Shown: positions 50,628 through 59,832 of the stretch, in pieces
Numbering within the stretch: position 1 is the first letter of the stretch
How the letters are laid out: each line of letters opens with the position of its first letter
Source of the DNA: Microcaldota archaeon
GTDB taxonomy: Archaea; Micrarchaeota; Micrarchaeia; Micrarchaeales; Micrarchaeaceae
NCBI GenBank assembly: GCA_021787495.1
Contig: JAJYLX010000003.1
Coordinates: 1 to 64,000, forward strand
DNA: 64,000 nucleotides
Direction of reading: 5' to 3'
The notes under the pieces: generated by a model
What the model was told of the DNA's origin: nothing
The model's database searches: none
Seen by the model: the letters and a program-made list of their open reading frames with translations, nothing else
Position numbers and translations under genes: made by a program

Positions 50628-52541
50628 TCACACATCCAGGAAGTTCACGTCCTTCGAGTGCTCCTCGAGGAACTTCCTCCTCTGCACGACGTCGAGCCCC
50701 ATTAGCACCGAGAATATCGAGTTCGCCAGCTCGGCGTCCTTTATCGTTATGCGCTTGAGCAGCCGCCTCTTCGGGTCCATCGTCGTCTCCCAGAGCTGCT
50801 CTGGGTTCATCTCTCCCAGGCCCTTGTAGCGCTGCACCGTCGCGCTGCCGTCGAACTGCTTCAGCCTCTGGTTCAGCTCATCGTCGTTGTAGGCGTAGTG
50901 CACCTCCTTGCCCTTCGACACCTTGTAAAGGGGGGGCTGCGCTATGTAGACGTATCCCTTGTCTATCAGCGGCCTCAGGTACCTGTAGAAGAACGTGAGA
51001 AGGAGCGTGCGGATGTGGCTGCCGTCGACGTCAGCATCGGTCAGGAATATGATCTTATGGTAGCGCGACTTGTTGGCGTCGAAGGACTCCTTTATGCCGG
51101 TGCCGAACGCCGTGACCATCAGGTGCAGTTCCTTGTTCGAGAAGATTTTCTCATCCGTCGCCTTCTCGACATTGAGCACCTTTCCCCTAAGCGGCAATAT
51201 GGCTTGGTAGAAGCGATCCCTGCCCGACTTGCTCGATCCGGCGGCGCTGTCCCCCTCGACGATGAAGATTTCGGTCTTCTCTGGGTCGTCCTCTGTGCAG
51301 TCGGCGAGCTTGCCCGAGAGCACGGAGCCCTCGAACATCCCCTTCTTCCTGGCGAGATCCCTCGCCCTCCTCGCTGACTCCCTCGCCTCGGCGGCATTCT
51401 GCACCTTCGCCAGCACTTTCGCTGCCTCCCCGGGATTCTCCTCGAGATACGTGGAGAGTTCCGAGTAGACCGTGCTGTCGACTATGCTTTTCACGCTCGC
51501 GTTGCCGAGCTTCTCCTTCGTCTGGCCCTCGAACTCGGGGTTCTGCATCAGTATAGAAATTATAGCGACCAATCCCTCACGGGTATCTTCCCCTTCCACG
51601 GAGGCGCTGCCGTTCCTTCCGTTCCTCTTGTTCGATTGGATGTAGCCGGTTATGGCGCGTGTCAGCGCAGAGTGAAATCCCGTCACGTGCGCTCCACCCT
51701 CTCCGGTCTTGATGCGGTTGACGAACGAGACTATCTCCTCCGAATAATCTTCGACGTACTGGAAGACGGCCTCGACCTTTACGTCACTGCTCACCTGCTT
51801 CTGTATCGTTATCGGCCTTGTCAGCTCGTTCTTCTTGCCGCGCACGAACTCCAGGAAGTCGACCAGCCCCTTCTCTGAAACGAAGTGCTTCAGGTTGTCC
51901 TGCCCTCCTCTAGTGTCGTGCAGCTCTATCACGAGCCCTGGATTGAGGAACGCGAGGTCGTGGACCCTCTCCTCTACAGCTATGCTGTCGAACTTGTTGA
52001 CCGAGAAGATCTCCTTGTCTGGCTTGAACCTTATTGTCGTGCCCGTCTGGTCCGTGTCTCCGATGACCAGCAGCTCGCCCGCGGGCACGCCCCTACTGAA
52101 GGTCTGTTTGTACTCCTTGCCGTCCTTCCTTATGGTAACGACGGTGTACTCGGAGAGCGAGTCAACGACCGTAAGGCCAACGCCGTGCAGCCCGCCCGAA
52201 ACCTTGTAAATCTTGTTGTTGAACTTCGCCCCGGAGTGCAACGAAGTCATTATCACCTCGAGGGCGGACTTGCCCACCTTGGGTATGATGTCAACCGGTA
52301 TGCCCCTGCCGTTGTCCGAGACCTCCGCGACATCGATGCCGTCCTCCTCCGAGAGCGTGACGGTTATCCTTGTGCAGAAGCCGGCTATCGCCTCGTCTAT
52401 CGAATTGTCGAGGACCTCATAGAGAAGGTGGTTGAAGCCCGCGCTGCTCGTGCTACCTATGTACATCGCGGGCCTTTTCCTGACCCCCTGCGGCCCCGAA
52501 AGCACGATTATGTCCTTTGCCGAATACCCATCCTCATCCAT
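50628..52541 (-). CDS. gyrB: DNA gyrase subunit B
   Basis: About 637 residues: GHKL ATPase motifs ([32 protein letters not shown]), a transducer domain, TOPRIM motif [10 protein letters not shown] with DADVDGSHI, and the C-terminal zinc-free end. It provides ATP-driven strand passage for GyrA. The two genes overlap slightly, with gyrB first, as in bacteria. The ATG beginning MDEDGYSAK is preferred to an upstream TTG. Confidence 0.95.
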   Translation of the reverse strand: MDEDGYSAKDIIVLSGPQGVRKRPAMYIGSTSSAGFNHLLYEVLDNSIDEAIAGFCTRITVTLSEEDGIDVAEVSDNGRGIPVDIIPKVGKSALEVIMTSLHSGAKFNNKIYKVSGGLHGVGLTVVDSLSEYTVVTIRKDGKEYKQTFSRGVPAGELLVIGDTDQTGTTIRFKPDKEIFSVNKFDSIAVEERVHDLAFLNPGLVIELHDTRGGQDNLKHFVSEKGLVDFLEFVRGKKNELTRPITIQKQVSSDVKVEAVFQYVEDYSEEIVSFVNRIKTGEGGAHVTGFHSALTRAITGYIQSNKRNGRNGSASVEGEDTREGLVAIISILMQNPEFEGQTKEKLGNASVKSIVDSTVYSELSTYLEENPGEAAKVLAKVQNAAEARESARRARDLARKKGMFEGSVLSGKLADCTEDDPEKTEIFIVEGDSAAGSSKSGRDRFYQAILPLRGKVLNVEKATDEKIFSNKELHLMVTAFGTGIKESFDANKSRYHKIIFLTDADVDGSHIRTLLLTFFYRYLRPLIDKGYVYIAQPPLYKVSKGKEVHYAYNDDELNQRLKQFDGSATVQRYKGLGEMNPEQLWETTMDPKRRLLKRITIKDAELANSIFSVLMGLDVVQRRKFLEEHSKDVNFLDV

Positions 52542-52705
52542 CCAAAAAGGCCCTCCCAAGCAGGCGTTTTAACGTCGTTATTTGGTCGCTATCTTATTGG
52601 GATTTCAAGCTTAAAATACTTGCGGTAGGTGTGTTTTCCGGTGCGCTTTCTTGGCTTTGCGGAGCCCATAAAAATACATAAATATCGGCCTTGAGAAGAT
52701 TGACC

Positions 52706-53743
52706 ATGGAAAGGCTTGCGGCGCTGTGGAAGCCGATGGAAGGGGGGAAGGTGGAGTGCACGGCCTGCGCTAGGCGCTGCAGGATACCCGAGGGGTCTGC
52801 GGGGTTCTGCTTCGTCAGGCGGAACCGCAATGGCAAGCTTTATCTTGCCAACTACGGCATGCTGGAGGCCTTGCAGATCGACCCGATAGAGAAGAAACCG
52901 TTCAACCACTTCATGCCTGGGGCGCGGGTGCTCGGCATAGGCACTTCGTCGTGCAACTTCGGCTGCCTCTTCTGCCAGAACCACAACATCTCGAAGGAGC
53001 GGGACATAAGGGGCGAGGAGCATCCCCCAGAAGAGATTGTCAGGATTGCGCTCGATTACGGCGTTGGAGGCATCGCCTACACATACAACGAACCGACGAT
53101 ATTCATGGAATACGCCCTGGACGTGGCACGGCTGGCGAGGGGGAAGGGCCTCTTCAACGTGTTCGTCAGTAACGGTTATATGACCGTCGAGGCGGTCGAG
53201 GCCATGCGCGGCCTGATAGACGCAGTGGTCGTGGACTTCAAGGGCAACGGGGACGAGAAGTTCTCAAACAGGTTCGAAGCGGTCACCTCGAACGACCCGA
53301 TAAAGGAAGCGCTAATCGCCATGAAGAGGTGCGGCATGCATGTGGAGATAACCGATCTTGTCATACCGAGGGTCGGGGATTCTATTGAGGCATGCGACTC
53401 CCTTACGAAATGGGTCTCGAACGAGCTGGGAAGGGACGTTCCGATACACTTCACCCGCTTCTATCCTGACTACATGATGACAGACCTGCCGCCCACCCCG
53501 ATAGCCACGCTGGAGAGGCACCATGAGGTTGCAAGGAGGAACGGGCTCAGGTACGCTTACGTGGGCAATGTACCAGGGCACAGGCTGGAGAACACATACT
53601 GCCCCGAGTGCGGCAGCGTGGTTGTCGAGAGGCTCGGGTTCGACATAATAGGGATGAACATCAATGGTGGCAGATGTGGTTCGTGCGGGGTGGAGATACT
53701 GATGCGCAGCGCCGCCCTTGACGCCTATCCTATTAAAAACTAA
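52706..53743 (+). CDS. AmmeMemoRadiSam-type radical SAM enzyme
   Basis: This 345-residue protein has the radical SAM motif CNFGCLFCQNHNIS (CxxxCxxC), preceded by an N-terminal cysteine-rich zone (ECTACARRCRIPEGSAGFC) and followed by a C-terminal zinc-ribbon-like CPECGS...CGSCGVEIL. This layout fits the AmmeMemoRadiSam radical SAM proteins, whose partners are AMMECR1 and MEMO proteins. The substrate is unknown. A TATA-like AAAAATACATAAATA about 30 bases upstream makes the ATG leaderless. Confidence 0.87.
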   Translation: MERLAALWKPMEGGKVECTACARRCRIPEGSAGFCFVRRNRNGKLYLANYGMLEALQIDPIEKKPFNHFMPGARVLGIGTSSCNFGCLFCQNHNISKERDIRGEEHPPEEIVRIALDYGVGGIAYTYNEPTIFMEYALDVARLARGKGLFNVFVSNGYMTVEAVEAMRGLIDAVVVDFKGNGDEKFSNRFEAVTSNDPIKEALIAMKRCGMHVEITDLVIPRVGDSIEACDSLTKWVSNELGRDVPIHFTRFYPDYMMTDLPPTPIATLERHHEVARRNGLRYAYVGNVPGHRLENTYCPECGSVVVERLGFDIIGMNINGGRCGSCGVEILMRSAALDAYPIKN

Positions 53744-53783
53744 CAAGATGAATATTATCGTGCGCAGAGACTGCAGTGAATAC

Positions 53784-54182
53784 ATGGACCTAAGGGACAA
53801 GGCGCTGATTGCGCTTCTAATCATCGGGCTGGCTGATTCTGTATACCTCGCATCGGTATATGCTGGGGCGGCACCGCTGTACTGCAGCGTGTCGAACATC
53901 ATAAACTGCCAGAAGGTCGAGAGCAGCAGCTATTCGGTCGTGCTGGGCATACCGCTGGCCTACGGCGGCATAGCCTGGTTCACCATAGCGATCACCCTGT
54001 TCCTGTTCAGGAAGAACGGCATGGTGAGGAAGCTGGCAAGCATATGGTATGTGCTTGGCATAGGCGCCGCGGCATACTCGCTGCTCTCGATGTACAATGT
54101 GGGGGCGATATGCGAATACTGCCTCGTCTCGGACGCCATATTCGTCGCGATAGGCGTGCTGGAGTTGGGCAGGCGCGGCTGA
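53784..54182 (+). CDS. VKOR-like disulfide-bond enzyme
   Basis: This 132-residue protein with four membrane helices has the VKOR pattern: CSVSNIINCQKV in the first outer loop (paired Cys), Ser/Gly-rich helix 2, and the active CxxC as ICEYCLVSD. VKOR reoxidises thioredoxin-like partners that form disulfides in secreted proteins. The ATG is chosen because GTGA lies six bases upstream, and a TATA-like CTATTAAAAACT further upstream makes the longer starts unlikely. Confidence 0.87.
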   Translation: MDLRDKALIALLIIGLADSVYLASVYAGAAPLYCSVSNIINCQKVESSSYSVVLGIPLAYGGIAWFTIAITLFLFRKNGMVRKLASIWYVLGIGAAAYSLLSMYNVGAICEYCLVSDAIFVAIGVLELGRRG

Positions 54183-54236
54183 CTGTGCCGCAATCGTTAA
54201 ATATTTAGATAGTTTGAGTGTTATAGGTTGGGTCAT

Positions 54237-55199
54237 ATGCATATTCTGCGTCTTTCCGGCAGCTACTACGACGTAGGGTTCAGCTGCGGAAGGGAGCTAA
54301 GGGCCGTGGGCTTCACGGTGCCGCATGCCAACTCGGTGGACGTGAGGTTCGCGCGGGACAGCATGCACGAGGTCAGGCGCACGTTCCCAGAAGTGGTGGA
54401 CGAAATAGAGGGCCTTGGCCTCGGATTGAAGGCGAACTACAAGGATGTCATGGCAATGGTGCTCACGAACCATGTGATACACGATGACCATTCGATAGCG
54501 TTCGCGGTGGGGAGAGACAGCGCCTCGGGAAAGGGGTCGCTCCTCGCAAGGAACTACAACAGGCACTACAAGAGGGTAGGGCACGACATGGCGATAAAGG
54601 CCAGCCCGAAGGGGGCGCTTGCGAGCTTTGCGAGCACGGATGCTCCTGTGGTGAGGCAGGATGGAATGAACTCGGCTGGGCTGGCGGTCGCCGGCTCCAC
54701 GGTGCCGGGTGGCGGAGTCGGGCTGGGGATATCGCCCACACTGGCGATAAGGGCCGTCCTTGATACCTGCAGGGATGTCGACGGCGCGCTGCACCTGCTT
54801 TCCGAAATGAAGCATGCCAGGGAGTTCAGCTTCCTCCTGACCGACAGGTCTGGTGTGATTGCGCTCGCCGAGGTTGGACCGGGCCACTTCGACAAGAAGA
54901 CTTACGACAAGGGGATTGTCATTGCGACGAACCGCTTCCAGATAGGTAACATGTGGAAAGGTTCGGCCGATGCCGCTACGAGACACACAAGGTTGAAAGG
55001 GCTGGTTGGCGGTATCAGGTCAATGAGCCCAGAGGTGGCGATATCGGCATTGTCAGACCACAAGGGCATGCTCTGCGAGCATGGCAAGGGGTCCGAGTTC
55101 AACACAGCGTGGGCGAGCGTGTTCTCCACCAGGCGGGGAAGGATAGTGCGGTCTGACGGGCACCCTTGCGAAACAGAACGCAAGGAATACAGTGTCTGA
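54237..55199 (+). CDS. Ntn-hydrolase-like protein (peptidase C45/AAT-like)
   Basis: This 320-residue protein resembles the acyl-CoA:6-APA acyltransferase/C45 fold: YYDVGFSCGRELR, a mid-domain helix, FAVGRDSASGKGSLLARNYNRH, and a later beta/alpha half. The family normally begins its mature chain with a Cys (about GCTSFAV), but here that position reads HSIAFAV with Ser, so activity is doubtful or Ser-based. ATG 54237 or the TTG nine bases earlier could start it. A TATA-like TTAAATATTT precedes it. Confidence 0.7.
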   Translation: MHILRLSGSYYDVGFSCGRELRAVGFTVPHANSVDVRFARDSMHEVRRTFPEVVDEIEGLGLGLKANYKDVMAMVLTNHVIHDDHSIAFAVGRDSASGKGSLLARNYNRHYKRVGHDMAIKASPKGALASFASTDAPVVRQDGMNSAGLAVAGSTVPGGGVGLGISPTLAIRAVLDTCRDVDGALHLLSEMKHAREFSFLLTDRSGVIALAEVGPGHFDKKTYDKGIVIATNRFQIGNMWKGSADAATRHTRLKGLVGGIRSMSPEVAISALSDHKGMLCEHGKGSEFNTAWASVFSTRRGRIVRSDGHPCETERKEYSV

Positions 55200-55219
55200 C
55201 GGTCAGCTCTGGCGGGGGT

Positions 55220-55858
55220 ATGAAGTACGCGGTAATACTCGGGTACGGGCTTTTCGATGATTCCAAGAGTAGGTATGCGCGGTACCTGGACGCGTTTACC
55301 AGATTCGTAAACGCGAACGCCGTGGACGTCGCCGTCTTCTCCGGAGGCCACACGAGCCCGGAGCGTATTTCCATTTCCGAGGCGGCCACTATGGCCGACC
55401 ACGTCAGACCTCTGCTGAAACGCAACGTCAAGATTGTGTTGGAAGAGAGCTCGCTCTCAACGGCGCAGAATATAGAGTTCTCAGGCAGAGTGGTGGACAC
55501 CTGCAAGGGCAACACCATAATCGTGTTCTGCGACAACATAAGGCCGGCAAAGGTGCTTTGGTTCGTCATGCACTACTGGTTTGACCTCAGCAAGAGGGAG
55601 ATAGAGAGGTACTTCATCGGACTTTCGCTCGTATATTATAGGAAGAGGTACACCACCGAGCAGATCGGCAAGGAGATGAAGAGGGGCATGGCCTATAAGA
55701 ACGTCACAATCTTCCCATACCCGCTGCGCAGCGGCATAGACGACGCGATAAGCCAACAGATACCAACGGTGCTCGAGATAGGGGCGCTGTACGACAGAAG
55801 GCTCTATGGTGAGCTGATAAGGGCAGTGAAAGTGAGGCAGGGCCTCATCAGACCCTGA
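55220..55858 (+). CDS. YdcF/SanA/DUF218-like protein
   Basis: This 212-residue protein has the DUF218 pattern: YAVILGYGLFDD, then a VAVFSGGHTSPE strand and a ESSLSTAQNIEFS loop with the conserved Ser/Thr and Asn, and a later IIVFCDNIRPAKV. The family is linked to cell envelope work, with unclear reactions. The ATG lies 20 bases after the preceding stop, behind a GGCGGGGG purine tract. The gene ends convergent with a HAD gene remnant. Confidence 0.75.
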   Translation: MKYAVILGYGLFDDSKSRYARYLDAFTRFVNANAVDVAVFSGGHTSPERISISEAATMADHVRPLLKRNVKIVLEESSLSTAQNIEFSGRVVDTCKGNTIIVFCDNIRPAKVLWFVMHYWFDLSKREIERYFIGLSLVYYRKRYTTEQIGKEMKRGMAYKNVTIFPYPLRSGIDDAISQQIPTVLEIGALYDRRLYGELIRAVKVRQGLIRP

Positions 55859-55972
55859 CGCCGAGCTGTCTGGCCACCCTGGAATTCAGCCGCTTTATCA
55901 TGGATTCATAGTCGCGCCTTTCCCACCGATTACCAACACCCCACCTATGTCGAATATTACGGCCCTTATCAC
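55848..55972 (-). pseudogene. Remnant of a tandem HAD hydrolase copy
   Basis: The start (GTGATAAGGGCC, encoding V-I-R-A-VIFDIGGVLVIGGKG) matches the N-terminus of the intact HAD gene next to it. Its frame then stops after NP. Downstream, in another frame, the sequence ends QLGVRV-stop, matching the intact gene's end EELGVRV. So most of a second copy was deleted, with a frame shift. The stop overlaps the YdcF-like gene. Confidence 0.75.
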
Positions 55973-55974
55973 GA

Positions 55975-56601
55975 TTACACCCTGACGCCCAGCTCCTCCA
56001 ACATCGCTCTCGTTTCCCTTACATTCACATAGAGTATGGCATGGAAGCCGAGCTTCCGCGCGGCCTCGACGTTCGCAGGCATGTCGTCTATGAAGATGCA
56101 TTCCTGCGGCTTGAGGCGCAGCTTTCTCAGCATGAGCCTGTAGACCCCCACATGGGGCTTGAGCATATGCACCTTGTATGAGAGCACGACGGGATTGAAT
56201 GGCTTGTAGGCACCGAGGCGGCGGACAGGCGAAGCGGCGAGGCTGTCGACGTTGCTGAGCGCGGCGACCCTGTATCCGCTCCTCTTGAGGCGCCTGGCGA
56301 TGGAGAGCATTGGCGCGTTGACCCTGTTCGGCACCATGAATGCGGCGCGGTAAGCCCTCTTCATGGCCCTCCGACTCACGCCAGCCGCCCCGGACACCCT
56401 GCCGAGGAACTCGGCCTCCGATATGCTCCCGGCCGTGGCCGCATCAAACGACCCCATGTACGCCCTGGTAAACTTCTCCACGTCGGCGTTGCTGTCGGTG
56501 GCGGTCCTGGCAATCACCTCCTTCACCACCGCGCTGTACCTGCCCCCCTTCCTGCCGACGAGGACAACTCCACCTATGTCGAATATGGCCGCCTTTATCA
56601 A
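55975..56601 (-). CDS. HAD superfamily hydrolase
   Basis: About 208 residues from TTG 56601 (M-I-K-A, matching the neighbouring remnant's V-I-R-A). Motif I is AAIFDIGGVVLV (YihX-type, second position Gly rather than Asp), motif II RVAALSNVDSL, motif III with KPHVGVY and motif IV CIFIDDMPANV. These fit small phosphatases acting on sugar phosphates or nucleotides. A GTG nine bases further upstream is an alternative, only five bases from the tRNA-Ile end. Confidence 0.85.
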   Translation of the reverse strand: MIKAAIFDIGGVVLVGRKGGRYSAVVKEVIARTATDSNADVEKFTRAYMGSFDAATAGSISEAEFLGRVSGAAGVSRRAMKRAYRAAFMVPNRVNAPMLSIARRLKRSGYRVAALSNVDSLAASPVRRLGAYKPFNPVVLSYKVHMLKPHVGVYRLMLRKLRLKPQECIFIDDMPANVEAARKLGFHAILYVNVRETRAMLEELGVRV

Positions 56602-56614
56602 GAGAATCACATTA

Positions 56615-56726
56615 TGGGCCCGGAGAGATTTGGACTCTCGACATCCGGCTTTCTTCTCTTGACAAAACTCCTACTTGAGAAGTTCGCTATAAGACCGGCG
56701 CTCTAACCAGGCTGAGCTACGAGCCC
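56615..56726 (-). tRNA. tRNA-Ile (anticodon UAU) with an intron
   Basis: A tRNA with a GGGCTCG / CGGGCCC acceptor stem, D-arm GCTCAGCCTGGTTAGAGC, anticodon stem CCGGT / GCCGG and T-loop GTCCAAATC. The loop CTTATA|A places the anticodon as TAT, reading AUA. A 37-base intron interrupts the loop after position 37. It can form a CTTCTC / GAGAAG hairpin, as expected for a bulge-helix-bulge substrate of the tRNA endonuclease. Most archaea use CAU with agmatidine for AUA, so UAU is rare. Confidence 0.88.
56651..56687 (-). other. Intron of tRNA-Ile
   Basis: These 37 bases lie between anticodon-loop positions 37 and 38. The arms CTTCTC and GAGAAG enclose an 18-base loop, leaving short bulges next to the exons. 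The boundaries were chosen so that the exons give a standard 7-base anticodon loop. Confidence 0.75.
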
Positions 56727-56771
56727 ATCATTGCAATAGGGTTTTGACGTGAACGCTTTTATTTGTTTTGA

Positions 56772-59700
56772 CTAGGTCGTCGTGTAGTTGTTTACGACGT
56801 AGGCCGGCTTCTGCACGGGCTGCGGCACGTTCCCCGTGAAGTCGTTGAGCGCGTATATCCTGACTGCATAGCTGCCGTTGACGTAGTTGATGACGTTCGC
56901 CGAACCAGATGGATAGACCGCGGTCATGTTCGGCAGGTACCCGAGGAAGAAGCCCCTGTAGTAGTTGGAGTCGTAGAACCCGGTGGGCGCGTTCGTTATC
57001 GTGCCGTTGGGCGCATTAGGCGTGTAAACTATCAGGTATTGCAGGTAGATTGGGCCGTTCTGCGACAGCCTTACAGATCCGAGCGGCTGCTGGCCGAGCG
57101 ACACGTAGGCGTTCAGCGCGGTGCCGTTCGAATGGTAGAGCCTCGCCGCACCGTTCTTGTTCGGGCTGAGCGAGGTGCAGAACGTCTGGTTTGAGAGGCT
57201 CGACCCCACGACTACGTATGACAGCGCGTACTGGGACGAGTTGCTCGAGATGCTGCAGTACTCGTTGAGCGCCGGCTGCTGGAGCGAGGGTGCCAGCGTC
57301 GGCAGGGGCACGAGCAGGAACTCTGGGTCGTGCGCCAGCTCGCACGCGGAAGTGCCGAGCGCGAACGGCTGCTGTGGGCTCTGCTGCTGGCCCTGCGATA
57401 TGGCGAATGCGCGCGATGTCGCGTTTATGTTTATGCATGCGAGGAAGTCGAGCGCGCCCCACTTGCCTATCAGGTCCTGGTCGAAGAGCACGTACTTGGT
57501 CTGGTTGGCATTCATGAAGTTGACGAGCGTTTGCGGGCCATAGCTGTCGTTGGATCCCAGTACGTAGTGTGCGGCTGTGGCGAAATCCTCCTTTGGCACA
57601 GAGTTGTCTCCCCTAAGCACGGCTCTGCTCTGACCGAACCAGTTTATCCAATCGCCGTAGTCCCACCAGGAAAGGATGCGCGGGCCACCAGGACCGACGG
57701 TCTCGTTTATGAATGCCATCGCATTGAGCCAGTATTGTGGTATCTGATTGCAGAACAGGTTCACGCCTATGTTGTTGCTCTGGTTCGAGAGCGCGGTGCA
57801 CGCCGCGTTGGCATTCGATGCTGAGGAATACGTAGCCGCGGCTGAGAAGGCCTGGGTTATCGATGATGCCTCGCCGGTTATAATCTGCCCTGTTGCGAAG
57901 CTCGCTATCTCTATTACCACAAATATCCCGAAGAGCGCCCACATCGCGTTCCTGCTCTTGGGCTTGCCCGCGAATATCGCTATGACGAGAAATGCCAGCG
58001 CCAGGAACGGCGACACGAAGAAGAGCGCGACAGAGAAGACGCCATACATCAGGTCCTTGTGCGTCTCGTACGAGTTCTTCAGATGTGCGAATGTGTCATG
58101 GTGCTCGAACTTGAGCTTGAAGTTGTTGCTCGCCAGCACGCCAATCTCGCCTATGATTATCCCGAAGAGCATGACGTACGCCGCAGAGAAGTGTGGGATG
58201 TAAGCCACCTCTGAGAATGCGGCAACGGCGAGCGGCAGCGCAATGAGGAGGTAGAAGACCCCTGTGTCGCTCCTCCTATAGAGTATGCTTATGATGAGCA
58301 GTATTATAGCCACGCCCATGACCAGGTAGACCATGAACGGGAAGCCGAAGAAGCTGGCGGCAATCTCTCCCATGCCGGATGCGCCGTAGTCGTAGAACAA
58401 GCCGGTCGGCGCGTACTCCTGCACGGTCATGAAGAGGGGCGTTGATGGTGTGGTGAACTTGGCGCTGAGCGCCGCAAGGCTGCGTATCGGGTCGCCGAGC
58501 GGCGTAACGAACACCGCAATGATTACTATGACCAGCAGCAACAGCATCCAGGCGGCCCTCGTCCTCATGTTGACCTCCTTGAAGAGGATGTGCCTGCTGT
58601 GCAGGAACTTTGGCAGCAGGTCTATTATCGCGACGAGCAGCAGCGAGAGCACCGGCAGCGCTATGGTGATTGGTATGCCGGCTATGGAAGGCAGCCCCGA
58701 CCCGTAGACGGCGCCGTACGGCTCGTATATCCCGAGGAATATCGCTATGACTATGAACATGATGACGTTCATCTTGTAGAAGTCCTTGCTCGCCCCTCCC
58801 CTGAGCGAGCTTATGATGCCCTGCACGACTATGTAGATCGAGAGCACCCCTGCATCCACCGTGTAGTAGTGCGCGCCGAGGAACGTCGACGCGAACGCTA
58901 CGCCTGCAAGGACGGCGAGCCTCTTGCTCTTCATGTCCTTGATGGCGAGCATGTAAGCCATGAAGAAGAAGAAGAGTGTAAAGATCCCCCACGGCTGCAG
59001 CAGCTGCTGGCCGCCTATGAACGTAGTGAAGAGTATTGGAACGGATGCCGCGAAGGCCGCGCCTACCAGGCCCACGTACTCATCGTACTCCCTGAAGAGC
59101 AGGACGAATATCACGAAGACGAGCAAAGCGGCGGTTATCGGCGGATACAGGCTGCTCAGCTGGCTCATCAGCGTAGTGTTGAACGATGACGCCATTCCGT
59201 TGAACCCGGCGGTCAGCTCGTACCAGTATGCCTCGAGGTACGGTATTATCGGTTGCACCCTTGTCACAGTGCCAGCAGCGACGACCGGCCAGGCGGAGTT
59301 GGAGAGGAGCGGTTGGTATCCGAGCACTACCAGCCTCTGCGTATCGAGCATGTCGTAGTATGAGTCGAACTGGAAGAACGTCTGGCTCACCCCGATGTTC
59401 TCCATCCTGGTGTAGAGCGTGACGAGTATGAGTACGACGAGCAGCGCCCAGACCCATACCGGTACCTTGTGCGACTGCCTGGCATCGCGGTGCTCCTGCT
59501 CCTGCTGCGCCTCGCGCTTCTTCCCGGTTATGTATGGGGCGAGATGGCCGAAAACGCCCTCGCGGTAGCAGACGACTGCCCCTATCACTGTAAGTATGAG
59601 CGCGTTCAGCTCGAACAGCGTGGCCGAGAACGCGAAGAAGTGGATCGCATCCATGAAGTAGCCCTCGATCCACGTCAAGGCGGCTGGGGCGATGAGGCCG

Positions 59701-59828
59701 AAGATCAGCCCTATCCCTATTATCTCAAAAAGGTGTAGCTTGGTGCCCTTCAACAGCGCGAGCGCGAGCAGCACCCCCGGCACAGCTATCGAGAGGAACG
59801 CGATAAGTGCCGGTAGAAAGACATCCAT
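56772..59828 (-). CDS. aglB: Oligosaccharyltransferase AglB (STT3 homologue)
   Basis: This 1018-residue protein has about 13 membrane segments in its N-terminal two thirds and a soluble C-terminal domain. The catalytic WWDYGDW motif lies at about residue 720. The N-terminal DSYY acceptor-binding motif appears as FDSYYDML. It transfers a lipid-linked glycan to Asn in sequons of secreted proteins. Several sequon-rich surface proteins in the window are likely substrates. It lies downstream of uS3 with a five-base gap. A tail of sequons is on the protein itself. Confidence 0.94.
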   Translation of the reverse strand: MDVFLPALIAFLSIAVPGVLLALALLKGTKLHLFEIIGIGLIFGLIAPAALTWIEGYFMDAIHFFAFSATLFELNALILTVIGAVVCYREGVFGHLAPYITGKKREAQQEQEHRDARQSHKVPVWVWALLVVLILVTLYTRMENIGVSQTFFQFDSYYDMLDTQRLVVLGYQPLLSNSAWPVVAAGTVTRVQPIIPYLEAYWYELTAGFNGMASSFNTTLMSQLSSLYPPITAALLVFVIFVLLFREYDEYVGLVGAAFAASVPILFTTFIGGQQLLQPWGIFTLFFFFMAYMLAIKDMKSKRLAVLAGVAFASTFLGAHYYTVDAGVLSIYIVVQGIISSLRGGASKDFYKMNVIMFIVIAIFLGIYEPYGAVYGSGLPSIAGIPITIALPVLSLLLVAIIDLLPKFLHSRHILFKEVNMRTRAAWMLLLLVIVIIAVFVTPLGDPIRSLAALSAKFTTPSTPLFMTVQEYAPTGLFYDYGASGMGEIAASFFGFPFMVYLVMGVAIILLIISILYRRSDTGVFYLLIALPLAVAAFSEVAYIPHFSAAYVMLFGIIIGEIGVLASNNFKLKFEHHDTFAHLKNSYETHKDLMYGVFSVALFFVSPFLALAFLVIAIFAGKPKSRNAMWALFGIFVVIEIASFATGQIITGEASSITQAFSAAATYSSASNANAACTALSNQSNNIGVNLFCNQIPQYWLNAMAFINETVGPGGPRILSWWDYGDWINWFGQSRAVLRGDNSVPKEDFATAAHYVLGSNDSYGPQTLVNFMNANQTKYVLFDQDLIGKWGALDFLACININATSRAFAISQGQQQSPQQPFALGTSACELAHDPEFLLVPLPTLAPSLQQPALNEYCSISSNSSQYALSYVVVGSSLSNQTFCTSLSPNKNGAARLYHSNGTALNAYVSLGQQPLGSVRLSQNGPIYLQYLIVYTPNAPNGTITNAPTGFYDSNYYRGFFLGYLPNMTAVYPSGSANVINYVNGSYAVRIYALNDFTGNVPQPVQKPAYVVNNYTTT

Positions 59829-59832
59829 CGTA

